Below, piece by piece: positions 54,011 to 62,656 of a stretch of 64,000 nt of DNA (position 1 is its first letter; each line of letters starts with the position of its first letter). The notes under the pieces are model-generated. The model ran no database searches, had not been told where the DNA came from, and worked only from the letters and a program-made list of their open reading frames with translations. Origin of the DNA: Stygiobacter sp. RIFOXYC2_FULL_38_25 (GTDB lineage: Bacteria; Bacteroidota; Ignavibacteria; Ignavibacteriales; Melioribacteraceae); contig MHAZ01000006.1 in assembly GCA_001803165.1 (NCBI GenBank), positions 1,428 through 65,427 of the forward strand. Direction: 5' to 3'. The position numbers were made by a program, and so were the translations under genes.

Positions 54011-56143
54011 TCATTTTAGGTGAATAGAAAATGAAAGCACAAAATTTCTCGGCAATCCGGGTTCTAAGAAATAAGCTTCTCCATTTACAACATCCGGATT
54101 AATAAATGCCGACGAAGCATACTTCGCATCGAATAAATTGTTTACGCTAACGAAAGCCGAAAGTGAAATTGAATTCGAAATTTTAAGTCCTTCTTTCAAG
54201 CCAATTGTTGCGTTCAAAACCGAGTATGATGGAACTTCAGTCTGGTTGGAATCATCAACAAAATATTTACCTACAGATTGTAAACCAACCGATCCGGTTA
54301 AACCATAAAAGTTTTCGGGTGAATAAGAAAGATTCAGATTGTAAAACACTTTCGGTATTCCGGCAGATTGATTTCCGACATAGTTTGCAAATTTATTAGG
54401 CTTACCGTAATGAACAGAATCAACTAAGTAATCATCGTATTTGCTATTTGTATAAGTGAAAGCGCCGCGCAAATTTAAACCATGTGTAAATTGAATCTCG
54501 GTTCCAATCTCGACACCGTTCCGGCTTGTTTTTCCAGCTGTAAAATAAAATCGCCCGCCTCTGTATGGAACAATATCATTCTTAATGAGAATATGATAAA
54601 GGGCTACATCATAGTTGATGTACTTTAGAAAATCATTATTTGAAAATGATACAATATGCTTGGCTCCAAATTCGTAAGTGGTTGAAATTATCGGTTCTAA
54701 TAATGGATTGAGCAGATAAACCAAATCTTGTCCATACGTTCCCGAAGGATCGGTTTCATTGCCAGCCGGGACTTCTATTCCGCCGCCAAGATTTCCGTAT
54801 AAACTAAAAGTTGGACTCACTCTAAAAGTAATTCCGGCTTTCGGAGTAAACCGTTCAAAAGATTTTTCTTGCAGTCCATATTTAGTATCAATAAAACTCT
54901 CCGAGTAATAAGTTACTTTATCGAAACGCGCGCCGAGTATAAAACTTAACTTCTCGTTCAGCATCAATTCATCTTGAAGAAATGCACCGAATGTATTCGC
55001 ACCCTCCCGTTTATTATCTTTTAGCTGATCGCCGCGCCCGTTTGATGCCGAAAGACTGTAAAACAAAATCGCGCCGTCCTGGTAAGCTTCATCAATGCCG
55101 GCAACAACTTGGTTAACAATTTCATTTCCCAAAATCATTCTGTCCTTGAACACTAAGTTTCCGCCAATATGGTAACGGGTAAAATCCCGGAACGTTCCTC
55201 TTTCTGATCTTTGTAAATATTTTGGCGAAGCAAAAGCCATTCCGCTCACAGAACTGGTTGCTGTTAGCTGATGATCTAAAACCAATCCAATTCTGCCAAG
55301 GCGGTTGTGCCTTCTTTCATCACGTTGAGTGTATGTGATGTTAGCTTGCTCTGGATTACTATCAAACTGTTTTTGTGTAAGCGGTCCCGGAACATGAAAA
55401 ACATTTGAAGCGCCAATGAGGAACGCCTTCAAATCCGTTTTTTCATCTAACTTGGAAGTGATGCCTAAGTTTATCAGCGTTCTATAACTTGATGAATGTG
55501 AGCGCCAGCCATCATAGTTTGTATTGGAAGCCGATGCAAAAATTTTGCCTTCCGAAAGTTTACTCATAACTTGAACTTGAGTTTGTAGAAACCCAAAACT
55601 GCCTGAAGACATTTTTAATCTGGCAAAAGAATTTTCAGATGACGGAATAGTAGAAATGTTAATTACACCTCCGCTTGCATTACCCCAAGTAGCAGAAGCA
55701 TTGGAACGAATTACTTCAATATTCTCAGCGCTGCCGAGATCAAGCAGATCAAACGATGTTCTTCCATCCGGCTCAGTTTCCGGAATTCCATCTACCATTA
55801 CACGAATTCCGCGGGATGTACCATAATTTGATCTGTCGCCGGCACCACGTGCGCCAAATCCGCGAATTACTAAGCGCACATCTTGGTTTCCCGCGCGAGA
55901 TTGAGCTAACACTCCCGGAATTGAAGAAACAACTTCATCTATACCGTAAGCACGTTTCATCTGCAGTTGTTCTGAATTTAGGATAGTAACCGCGTAAGGT
56001 ATTTCAATCAAATTTTCCGCGTATCTCGTAGCAGTAACTGTAATCTGATCAAACTTGAGCAGCATCGTATCTTTTTGAACTTTGTTTTCTTGTGCGGCGA
56101 TAAATGTAAAAGAAGTAACCAGTAAAAGTAAAAGGTATTTCAT
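54011..56143 (-). CDS. TonB-dependent receptor (FecA-like)
   Basis: Receptor of about 710 residues: signal peptide MKYLLLLLVTSFTFIAAQ, TonB-box-like start of the plug (DQITVTATRYAENLIEIPYAV), plug signatures LVIRGFGARGAG, IRVMVDGIPETEPDGRTS, ENIEVIRSNASATWGNASGG, then a beta-barrel ending PRNFVLSFSIHLK. Ligand unknown; FecA-like plug features suggest a siderophore or metal complex. The ATG at 56143 is preferred over TTG at 56167 because it begins the signal peptide. Followed by the DUF5686-like gene. Confidence 0.92.
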   Translation of the reverse strand: MKYLLLLLVTSFTFIAAQENKVQKDTMLLKFDQITVTATRYAENLIEIPYAVTILNSEQLQMKRAYGIDEVVSSIPGVLAQSRAGNQDVRLVIRGFGARGAGDRSNYGTSRGIRVMVDGIPETEPDGRTSFDLLDLGSAENIEVIRSNASATWGNASGGVINISTIPSSENSFARLKMSSGSFGFLQTQVQVMSKLSEGKIFASASNTNYDGWRSHSSSYRTLINLGITSKLDEKTDLKAFLIGASNVFHVPGPLTQKQFDSNPEQANITYTQRDERRHNRLGRIGLVLDHQLTATSSVSGMAFASPKYLQRSERGTFRDFTRYHIGGNLVFKDRMILGNEIVNQVVAGIDEAYQDGAILFYSLSASNGRGDQLKDNKREGANTFGAFLQDELMLNEKLSFILGARFDKVTYYSESFIDTKYGLQEKSFERFTPKAGITFRVSPTFSLYGNLGGGIEVPAGNETDPSGTYGQDLVYLLNPLLEPIISTTYEFGAKHIVSFSNNDFLKYINYDVALYHILIKNDIVPYRGGRFYFTAGKTSRNGVEIGTEIQFTHGLNLRGAFTYTNSKYDDYLVDSVHYGKPNKFANYVGNQSAGIPKVFYNLNLSYSPENFYGLTGSVGLQSVGKYFVDDSNQTEVPSYSVLNATIGLKEGLKISNSISLSAFVSVNNLFDAKYASSAFINPDVVNGEAYFLEPGLPRNFVLSFSIHLK

Positions 56144-56182
56144 TTCTTCCCATAAAAGTTTATGCAAACTTAGCTATAGGCA

Positions 56183-56217
56183 CAAAAACAAAAAAGGCGA
56201 ATCAACGGATTCGCCTT
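56183..56217 (-). terminator. Terminator after the HDOD gene
   Basis: On the minus strand AAGGCGAATC-cgtt-GATTCGCCTT, a perfect 10-bp stem, followed by TTTTTTGTTTTT. Confidence 0.93.
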
Positions 56218-56240
56218 AAATTTCATCTTAGTCGGAATTT

Positions 56241-57416
56241 CTAAAGTTCTTCAAGTTGCCCGGGAATAAACTCGTACCAGTGGTTAACTTTTTCTGCACC
56301 ATAAATCTTTTTGATTTCTTCAATTGCTAATTCGTCTGGGGCTACCAAAGCGTTTGCAACGAAAACCACCTGGTTCAAACCAAATTCGCCGTTTTGTATT
56401 ACTTCCAGCTTGTGGTGATTCGCGACCGCGTCAATTAACTCCGATGGAAAATTCCAGGTGCTTAACAAGTAAGCCCCGACGTTAACATGTGAGGCTCCAA
56501 ATTTTTCTTGTTCAAAACCAACTTGCTCATCGTTCAGACTATTATCATTTACAAATGCTATCCTCTTAACTTTATCATTGCACTGAAGCAGCATAATCTT
56601 TCCAATATCATGGAGAAGACCGGCTATATATGCTGAATCAATAAGGTCTCTGTCTTTACATTCAAGGTTCATAAGCGCCTTGGAAACCTTAGCAACATCA
56701 ATTGAGTGATCGCGAATTTTTTTCAAATATTGTTGTACTTCCGGCGGCTGATTCTTAACTGTAAAAACTTTTATATATAGGACTAAGCTTTTGATAATGT
56801 CTAATCCTAAAAAGTTAATAGCGTGAACAAGATTAACAATGCTTTTAGAAATATTATAGAAAGAAGAATAAACGATGTGCATTATCTTCGCAGCAACAAG
56901 CGGGTCGTTGGAAATTATATCTGCAATGCGGCTAATAGAAACTTCCTGACGGTTTATTTCTCTTTCTAAGCGTAAGTAAACTTCCGGCAAAGATGGAATA
57001 GTACCGATGCCGAGAATTGCCGAAATAACTTTTGGATCAAGTTCATACTTTGCCAGATCTTCAAAATGCTCAACAGCTTTTGCCAACTCCGGATTTTTTA
57101 GAGGCTTGTTAATGAACCGGTGTGTATCAACAGAGGAATAAACAGCTCTTTCCCTCTTAGCTGCTTCCGTAAATAACATCCTGAAAGTCTTGGGGTATTT
57201 TTCTTTTGTAAACGAAAGAAAATCAATTCCGTTTATTTTATTAGAAGAATACTCAACACAAACTATAGCGTATTCATCCGAGCTTAAAAGTCTTTTAGCC
57301 TGATCTTCCGAAACAGCATAATCAAATTTGAAATTATTAGCTAAGGTTGCCTCAACATTACGGACATCTGTGAGAAGCTTTTCGTCGTCTGAAACAATTA
57401 ATACTTTTGACTTCAT
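56241..57416 (-). CDS. HDOD protein with degenerate receiver domain
   Basis: Protein of 391 residues: response-regulator receiver-like domain (1-125) followed by an HDOD domain (about 130-340; GTIPSLPEVYLRLE, SNDPLVAAKIMHIVYSSFYN, AYIAGLLHDIGK). The receiver keeps the acidic pocket (Asp10, Asp11) and Lys (FINKPL) but has Glu55 where the phospho-accepting Asp should be, a phosphomimetic change. The HDOD domain retains LLHDIGK. Likely a signalling scaffold constitutively in the on state. No kinase adjacent. Confidence 0.85.
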   Translation of the reverse strand: MKSKVLIVSDDEKLLTDVRNVEATLANNFKFDYAVSEDQAKRLLSSDEYAIVCVEYSSNKINGIDFLSFTKEKYPKTFRMLFTEAAKRERAVYSSVDTHRFINKPLKNPELAKAVEHFEDLAKYELDPKVISAILGIGTIPSLPEVYLRLEREINRQEVSISRIADIISNDPLVAAKIMHIVYSSFYNISKSIVNLVHAINFLGLDIIKSLVLYIKVFTVKNQPPEVQQYLKKIRDHSIDVAKVSKALMNLECKDRDLIDSAYIAGLLHDIGKIMLLQCNDKVKRIAFVNDNSLNDEQVGFEQEKFGASHVNVGAYLLSTWNFPSELIDAVANHHKLEVIQNGEFGLNQVVFVANALVAPDELAIEEIKKIYGAEKVNHWYEFIPGQLEEL

Positions 57417-57614
57417 AAGAGTACCATCATGGTTTCCGATATTAGTGAGCTAAAAAAACAGAACTCCTTTCCGAAGATATTATCGGACAAAATAAATGAT
57501 TTTAAATATCAACCATGTAATTTAAATTCACTTTTAATTAGACGAATCAGTCTCGGATTTGGCTTACTCTATAAAGAGAAATTTAAATATTTCTCCCCCG
57601 TCAAAAATGTAGGG
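57417..57614. other. Intergenic region, no gene seen
   Basis: About 200 nt between nuoF (3' end) and the HDOD gene. A 73-codon plus-strand frame crosses it into nuoF but lacks a ribosome binding site and any family resemblance. nuoG, which usually follows nuoF, is absent here. Confidence 0.6.
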
Positions 57615-58937
57615 CTATTTTTGAAGATTATTAAGCGGAGCGGCAGTTGATCTCATCGAATGTACTTTATTCGGGACAGGCATTGAGACTTCCGGTTTAA
57701 CATATTGCTCAAATTCATCACGGAATCTTGTAATCATAAACTTAACCGGCCAGGCAGCTGCATCACCGAGTGCGCAAATTGTGTTTCCTTCAATTTGATT
57801 AGCAACATCGCAAAGTAGGTCCAAATCCTCAGAAGTTCCGTTACCTTGTTTAATTCTTTTCAAAGTTTTTTCCATCCATCCGGTACCTTCGCGGCAAGGT
57901 GTGCATTGCCCGCAGCTTTCATGATGATAGAAATGAGCGATGCGAATAAGAACATCGAGCAGATTAGTGTCTTCATCCATCACCATAACGCCGCCGGTTC
58001 CAATTGCTGAACCAACTTCACGAAGCGAGTCGGCATCCATCTTAACACCTTCAAGCTTATCGCCGCGCAGTGGTGGCATAGAAGAGCCGCCCGGTATTAC
58101 ACATTTAATCTTTTTGTTGCCAATAACTCCACCGGCAACATCATTAATCAATTCGGTCAGAAGAGTCCCGGAAGGAAGTTCATACACACCCGGTTTATTA
58201 ACGTGTCCGCTAATACCAAACAATATTGTTCCGGGATGTTTAGGTGCGCCAATCTTAGAAAACCACTCCCAACCGTTCTTAATAATTGCCGGAATGTTAG
58301 TAATTGTTTCAACATTGTTAATTGTTGTTGGATTTCCCCACAAACCGTTCTGTGCCGGGAATGGCGGTTTAACTCTTGGATAACCGCGTAATCCCTCAAT
58401 CGAATTCATCAAAGAAGATTCTTCACCGCATATATAAGCGCCGGCTCCTTTGTGAATAAAAAGGTCGCAAGAAAAATCATTTCCGAAAGTTTCTTTCATC
58501 TTTTCGCCGAGGAAACCTTTTTCGTATACAATATCAACAGCAGCTTGCATCATTTTTATCCACTTGTGGTATTCACCGCGGATATACAAATAAGCCACTT
58601 TAGCGCCTATTGCATAGCATGCAATTATTGCACCCTCAATCAACTGGAAAGGATTATCCTCAAAAATCTGTCTGTCTTTGAAAGAGCCCGGTTCGCTTTC
58701 ATCGCCATTGATACAGAGATACTTTGGCTTCGAAGTGGTCTTTGGCATGAAGCTCCATTTTAGACCGCAAGAGAATGCCGCGCCACCGCGTCCGCGTAAC
58801 CCGGATTTCTTAACTTCATCAATAATTTCATCCGGAGTTTTAGCTAAAGCTTTTTTAGCAGATTCAAATCCGCCGTTAGCAAGATAGACATCTATCGTGT
58901 TAAAATTTTCTATTTGAGGTAGGACAATTCTTTCCAT
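57615..58937 (-). CDS. nuoF: NADH-quinone oxidoreductase subunit F
   Basis: NADH-binding flavoprotein subunit of 440 residues: GLRGRGGAAF (NADH/FMN loop), GDESEPGSFKDR, GAGAYICGEESSL, PFPAQNGLWGNPTTINNVET and the [4Fe-4S] ligands ESCGQCTPCREGT plus a later Cys (NTICAL). Feeds electrons from NADH into the complex I chain. The ATG at 58937 overlaps the nuoE stop by one base. It ends the nuo run here; nuoG-N are not in the window. Confidence 0.95.
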   Translation of the reverse strand: MERIVLPQIENFNTIDVYLANGGFESAKKALAKTPDEIIDEVKKSGLRGRGGAAFSCGLKWSFMPKTTSKPKYLCINGDESEPGSFKDRQIFEDNPFQLIEGAIIACYAIGAKVAYLYIRGEYHKWIKMMQAAVDIVYEKGFLGEKMKETFGNDFSCDLFIHKGAGAYICGEESSLMNSIEGLRGYPRVKPPFPAQNGLWGNPTTINNVETITNIPAIIKNGWEWFSKIGAPKHPGTILFGISGHVNKPGVYELPSGTLLTELINDVAGGVIGNKKIKCVIPGGSSMPPLRGDKLEGVKMDADSLREVGSAIGTGGVMVMDEDTNLLDVLIRIAHFYHHESCGQCTPCREGTGWMEKTLKRIKQGNGTSEDLDLLCDVANQIEGNTICALGDAAAWPVKFMITRFRDEFEQYVKPEVSMPVPNKVHSMRSTAAPLNNLQK

Positions 58938-59410
58938 CACTTGAGCGAATCCAAAATTTCTTCGACTTTTTCTTTAGTTAGATTTTCAAAATAATCTTCG
59001 TTAACAGCAAGCATTGGTGCGTAACCGCAAGCGCCCATGCATTCAACTTCTTCAAGGGAAAACTTACTGTCTTCAGAAACTTGCATGTGGTCGAGTCCGA
59101 GCTTTCCTTTTACCTGATCCCAAATTTGATAACCACCGCGAAGCATACATGACACGTTTGTACAAACTTGAACGTGGTACTTGCCCATTGGCTTGGTGTG
59201 ATACATTGTGTAAAAAGTAACAACGCTCAACACATTTACTTTGTCCACACCAAGGACAGAAGCAATTTCTTCCATTGCTTCATTGCTCAGATATCCATTC
59301 TGCTCTTGAGCGATATAAATTACCGGCATAACAGCAGCTAACGCAGTTGGATATTTTTCCCGTACTGCTTCTATTTTTTTAAGATTTTCTTCTGTGAATT
59401 TAAAACTCAT
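58937..59410 (-). CDS. nuoE: NADH-quinone oxidoreductase subunit E
   Basis: Thioredoxin-like [2Fe-2S] subunit of 157 residues. Ligand pairs are visible as CTNVSC and CMGAC (VECMGACGYAPML). Translation of nuoF overlaps its stop. It begins 38 nt after the inserted four-helix-bundle gene. Confidence 0.95.
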   Translation of the reverse strand: MSFKFTEENLKKIEAVREKYPTALAAVMPVIYIAQEQNGYLSNEAMEEIASVLGVDKVNVLSVVTFYTMYHTKPMGKYHVQVCTNVSCMLRGGYQIWDQVKGKLGLDHMQVSEDSKFSLEEVECMGACGYAPMLAVNEDYFENLTKEKVEEILDSLK

Positions 59411-59425
59411 ATTTCCTCAGACTAA

Positions 59426-59438
59426 GAGCAAGAGCATG
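59426..59438 (+). repeat. 13-bp inverted repeat, left copy
   Basis: GAGCAAGAGCATG lies just after the four-helix-bundle gene; its exact inverse is at 59870-59882. Confidence 0.9.
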
Positions 59439-59448
59439 AGCAAGAAAC

Positions 59449-59841
59449 TTAATTCTCATATTCTGTCTCCGGTTCATAAATACGATCTGAATTTTTCTTA
59501 ATCAATCCCATTATCATCATTACAATCTCTTTTAGTCTTTCTCTTCCTTCACTTAATGCATCGTTGCTAATTAAATCTTTCGCAAACAATAAATCCAAAC
59601 ATGATGAACATTCTAAGCTTGAACCCTTTGCAATATCAAAATAACGGCAACGGTCTTTCCCGGAATATTTGCCATTTCCTTCAGCTATGTTCAAAGCTAT
59701 TGAATCTGCTGCTCTTTCAAATTGGTCAATCGTTGGATTCTTCAACTTTATCTTTAAAAGGATTTGATGAACCCACTTAACAAATTCAACCGATTTCTGA
59801 TAAACAATTAATTTTTCATGATCAAAAACTATCTCACTCAT
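59449..59841 (-). CDS. Four-helix-bundle (S23/IVP-like) protein
   Basis: Protein of 130 residues of the four-helix-bundle family first seen in 23S rRNA intervening sequences: KLIVYQKSVEFVKWVHQIL, QFERAADSIALNIAEGNGK, CRYFDIAKGSSLECSSCLDLL. The signature NIAEGNGK is clear. It has no role in complex I, yet lies between nuoD and nuoE, flanked by exact 13-bp inverted repeats. Such genes are often found at scattered single sites, suggesting mobility by an unknown route. Confidence 0.88.
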   Translation of the reverse strand: MSEIVFDHEKLIVYQKSVEFVKWVHQILLKIKLKNPTIDQFERAADSIALNIAEGNGKYSGKDRCRYFDIAKGSSLECSSCLDLLFAKDLISNDALSEGRERLKEIVMMIMGLIKKNSDRIYEPETEYEN

Positions 59842-59869
59842 TTCACGCTGCTCATAATCTTAATCTATT

Positions 59870-59882
59870 CATGCTCTTGCTC
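59870..59882 (-). repeat. 13-bp inverted repeat, right copy
   Basis: CATGCTCTTGCTC is the exact reverse complement of 59426-59438. Further GCTCATAATC words on both sides of it (about 59850-59895) form a small direct repeat. Confidence 0.9.
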
Positions 59883-59898
59883 ATAATCATAATCTGCT

Positions 59899-61149
59899 TT
59901 ACTTATCTGCCTCTCCCATTACAGGATCCAACGAGCCAATTATTGCAATTACGTCGGAGATCATAGCACCTTCGCACAACTTTGAAAGCACTTGCAAGTT
60001 ACAAAATGATGGTGAACGAATTTTCATCTTCCAAGGATGACCCTCGCCATTGCTAACAATATAAAATCCTAATTCCCCTTTTGGATTTTCAGCTGAGAAG
60101 AAAGAATCTCCAACAGGCGGATTGATTCCATAATTAATGATCATAAAATCGTGTATCAATTCTTCCATACGAGAATAGATTTCCGTCTTGCGAGGCAAAA
60201 CTCTCTTAGGGTCGTTCGCCATTATTTCGCCATGAGGAATCTTATCCAGGCATTGATATAAAATTTTAACACTCTCGCGAACCTCATCACCTCTCAAGAA
60301 ATAACGAGCCAGCGAATCTCCTTCCGGATAAGTCGGAATCTTGAAATCAACTTCATTGTAGTACAAATACGGCTTAGCTCTGCGAACATCATATTCAACA
60401 CCGCTTGCACGCAAATTTGGTCCGGTAAGACCGAAGGAAATCGCTTCTTCTTTACTAAGAACTCCAACACCTTCAAGACGATCAATAAATATTCTATTAT
60501 GAAGAACAAGATTGTCCATGTCCTTCAAACCGGGTTCAAAAGAATTTAGGAAGTCGCGAATCATTTTGATTGCAACATCATCAAGATCGGAAGCAACACC
60601 GCCGAGACGCGTATAACTTGTTGTAAATCTCGCACCGGCAAAACGATCAAAAATTTCTTGAATCCTTTCTCGTTCACGGAAAGTCCACATTACCATAGTA
60701 ACAGCGCCAACATCCATCGCAAATGTTCCGATAGCAATCATATGAGCAGCAATTCTTGCAAGTTCTGCAACAATCATTCTAATCCACTGAGCACGTTTTG
60801 GAGCTTCAATTCCGGCAAGTTTTTCAACTGCAAGAACATAAGCAACATTATTGCAAAGAGTGGCGGTATAATCCAATCTATCAGTGTGAGGAATGAATTC
60901 AATATAACTCATATCCTCAGCCATTTTCTCATAGCCTCTGTGAAGATACCCTAATTCCGGTACAGCTTTAACAACTGTTTCGCCATCAAGTCTTAAAACA
61001 ATTCTAAGAACACCATGAGTAGCCGGATGCTGCGGACCCATGTTGATAACCATTTCGTTTTCTAAAGCATCTTCTACAGTAATGTTCTTGTCTTCAAGAA
61101 GTTTCTTGTAGATTTTTTCATCTGAATAAACGTTATGAACTTTTTCCAT
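59899..61149 (-). CDS. nuoD: NADH-quinone oxidoreductase subunit D
   Basis: 49-kDa-type subunit of 416 residues lining the quinone site: NMGPQHPATHGVLRIVL, ELGYLHRGYEKMAE, and RLGGVASDLD, with IGSLDPVMGEADK at the C-terminus (nickel-ligand cysteines of the hydrogenase ancestor are absent, as expected). NuoC and NuoD are separate genes here. Two bases separate it from nuoC. Confidence 0.96.
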   Translation of the reverse strand: MEKVHNVYSDEKIYKKLLEDKNITVEDALENEMVINMGPQHPATHGVLRIVLRLDGETVVKAVPELGYLHRGYEKMAEDMSYIEFIPHTDRLDYTATLCNNVAYVLAVEKLAGIEAPKRAQWIRMIVAELARIAAHMIAIGTFAMDVGAVTMVMWTFRERERIQEIFDRFAGARFTTSYTRLGGVASDLDDVAIKMIRDFLNSFEPGLKDMDNLVLHNRIFIDRLEGVGVLSKEEAISFGLTGPNLRASGVEYDVRRAKPYLYYNEVDFKIPTYPEGDSLARYFLRGDEVRESVKILYQCLDKIPHGEIMANDPKRVLPRKTEIYSRMEELIHDFMIINYGINPPVGDSFFSAENPKGELGFYIVSNGEGHPWKMKIRSPSFCNLQVLSKLCEGAMISDVIAIIGSLDPVMGEADK

Positions 61150-61150
61150 A

Positions 61151-61645
61151 CTACTCTGGCTTCTGTGGAAGTGGAAGTGAACCCGGAATTCCCATTACCG
61201 GAAAATCTTTTCTAAGTGGATAATACTGAAATCCTTCGGGCATATACATTCTTCTTAAATCGGGATGATTCAAGAACTCGATTCCATACATATCAAATGT
61301 TTCTCTCTCATACCAATTAGCGCTTTCCCAAATTGGAGCTACAGATTCAACTTGGTAAGGTTCTTCATCAAGATTAACTTTAACTCTTAGCGTAAAATTC
61401 AGCTTGAAAGAATAGATATGATAAACAGTTGTAAATCTTTTCTTTCTGGTAGCCCAATCAACAGCGGTTACATCTTTACACATTACAAATTCAAGTTCAT
61501 TATTTTCTTTCAAGAACCTGGCTAATTCTAAAAGCTTTTCTTTTTTTACAGTGATTGAAAGATCGCCAAATGCATCTGTAACTTCAACATTGGCTTCACC
61601 AACACACTCTTTCACCTTCTGAACAATAAATTCTTTTACTTCCAT
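61151..61645 (-). CDS. nuoC: NADH-quinone oxidoreductase subunit C
   Basis: 30-kDa-type subunit of 164 residues with the family motif near the C-terminus: WYERETFDMYGIEFLNHPDL and RRMYMPEGFQYYPLRKDFPV. Not fused to NuoD. Lies 3 nt after nuoB. Confidence 0.94.
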   Translation of the reverse strand: MEVKEFIVQKVKECVGEANVEVTDAFGDLSITVKKEKLLELARFLKENNELEFVMCKDVTAVDWATRKKRFTTVYHIYSFKLNFTLRVKVNLDEEPYQVESVAPIWESANWYERETFDMYGIEFLNHPDLRRMYMPEGFQYYPLRKDFPVMGIPGSLPLPQKPE

Positions 61646-61648
61646 TTA

Positions 61649-62167
61649 TCAGTTATTAGTTATTTCTAATTTTGGTTGAATGATATCTTGGAAATCGCGG
61701 GCGCGCGTTTTACCAATTTTATCTTGAATTGTCATCAAAGCATTGAGCAAGTTTTCCGGACGGGGAGGACAGCCGGCGGCATAAACATCAACCGGTAAGA
61801 ATTGATCAATACCTTGAACAACGCTGTAAGAACGGTACATTCCGCCGGAGGATGTACAAGCACCCATAGCAATCACCCATTTTGGTTCCGGCATTTGGTC
61901 GTAGATTCTTCTAACAACTTGGGCCATTTTATATGTAACAGTTCCGGCTACAATCATTAGATCGCACTGACGCGGTGTGAAACGCATTACTTCCGAACCG
62001 AAACGTGCAATATCATATTTCGGATCAGCGGCAGCAATCATTTCAATCGCACAACATGAAATTCCCATTGGCATTGGCCAGACAGAACTCTTGCGAGCCC
62101 AGGAAACAACTGCATCTATCGTTGTAGTAAGAAATCCGTCTTGCGTAAGTTTTGCTTCTAATCCCAC
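61649..62167 (-). CDS. nuoB: NADH-quinone oxidoreductase subunit B
   Basis: PSST-type subunit of 172 residues carrying cluster N2: SCCAIEM (Cys38, Cys39), the GACTSSGG cysteine and GCPPRPE. Its start overlaps the nuoA stop by 10 bp, so the genes are translationally coupled. Confidence 0.96.
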   Translation of the reverse strand: MGLEAKLTQDGFLTTTIDAVVSWARKSSVWPMPMGISCCAIEMIAAADPKYDIARFGSEVMRFTPRQCDLMIVAGTVTYKMAQVVRRIYDQMPEPKWVIAMGACTSSGGMYRSYSVVQGIDQFLPVDVYAAGCPPRPENLLNALMTIQDKIGKTRARDFQDIIQPKLEITNN

Positions 62168-62526
62168 TTTAAGCCTCCTTTCATCAAGACATAAACGAAT
62201 CCCAGCTCAAGTACTACTAAGAATATAAACATCGGTAGAAACGCAAAAATTCCATATCCGGCAAACAATGTTTTGAATTGAATAGCCCATGGATAAACAT
62301 AAATTACTTCAATATCGAAAATGATAAAAAGCATTGCTACTAGATAATACTTGATTGAAATTCTTTCGTGGGTGGTTCCAATAGGATCTTTGCCGCTTTC
62401 GTAAGGCATGGTTTTGATTTTGTTCGGACGGTGTGGACCGAAAATTACAGAGGAAAATACCACTGCTCCGCCGAAAATTGCGGCTACAAGAATGACAAGA
62501 AAAACCGGTATGTAATCAACTATCAT
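62158..62526 (-). CDS. nuoA: NADH-quinone oxidoreductase subunit A
   Basis: Membrane subunit of 122 residues with three hydrophobic segments and the conserved loop [21 protein letters not shown] (within the family motif PYESG). First gene of the nuo operon; ATG at 62526. Confidence 0.94.
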   Translation of the reverse strand: MIVDYIPVFLVILVAAIFGGAVVFSSVIFGPHRPNKIKTMPYESGKDPIGTTHERISIKYYLVAMLFIIFDIEVIYVYPWAIQFKTLFAGYGIFAFLPMFIFLVVLELGFVYVLMKGGLKWD

Positions 62527-62586
62527 ATTTAATTTTTGATTTTAGGTTGGCGAAAAATAAGGCAAATGGGGTTACAAAGCAAAATG

Positions 62587-62654
62587 AGTGTAGAGTGAAA
62601 AACGAAGAGTGTAGAACTTCAAAATTCTACACTCTATACTCTACGTTCTACACT
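62587..62654. repeat. Nested hairpin between argD and nuoA
   Basis: An inner perfect 11-bp stem (AGAGTGTAGAA at 62606-62616 with its complement at 62625-62635) is enclosed by outer arms AGTGTAGA (62587-62594) and TCTACACT (62647-62654). The motif GTGTAGA recurs in all arms, so alternative folds are possible. Likely ends argBD transcription before the nuo operon; no good T-run. Confidence 0.75.
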
Positions 62655-62656
62655 AC

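Noticed and set aside
57429-57650. Plus-strand ORF of 73 codons between the HDOD gene and nuoF
   Set aside because: No ribosome binding site, overlaps the nuoF 3' end and shows no family resemblance.
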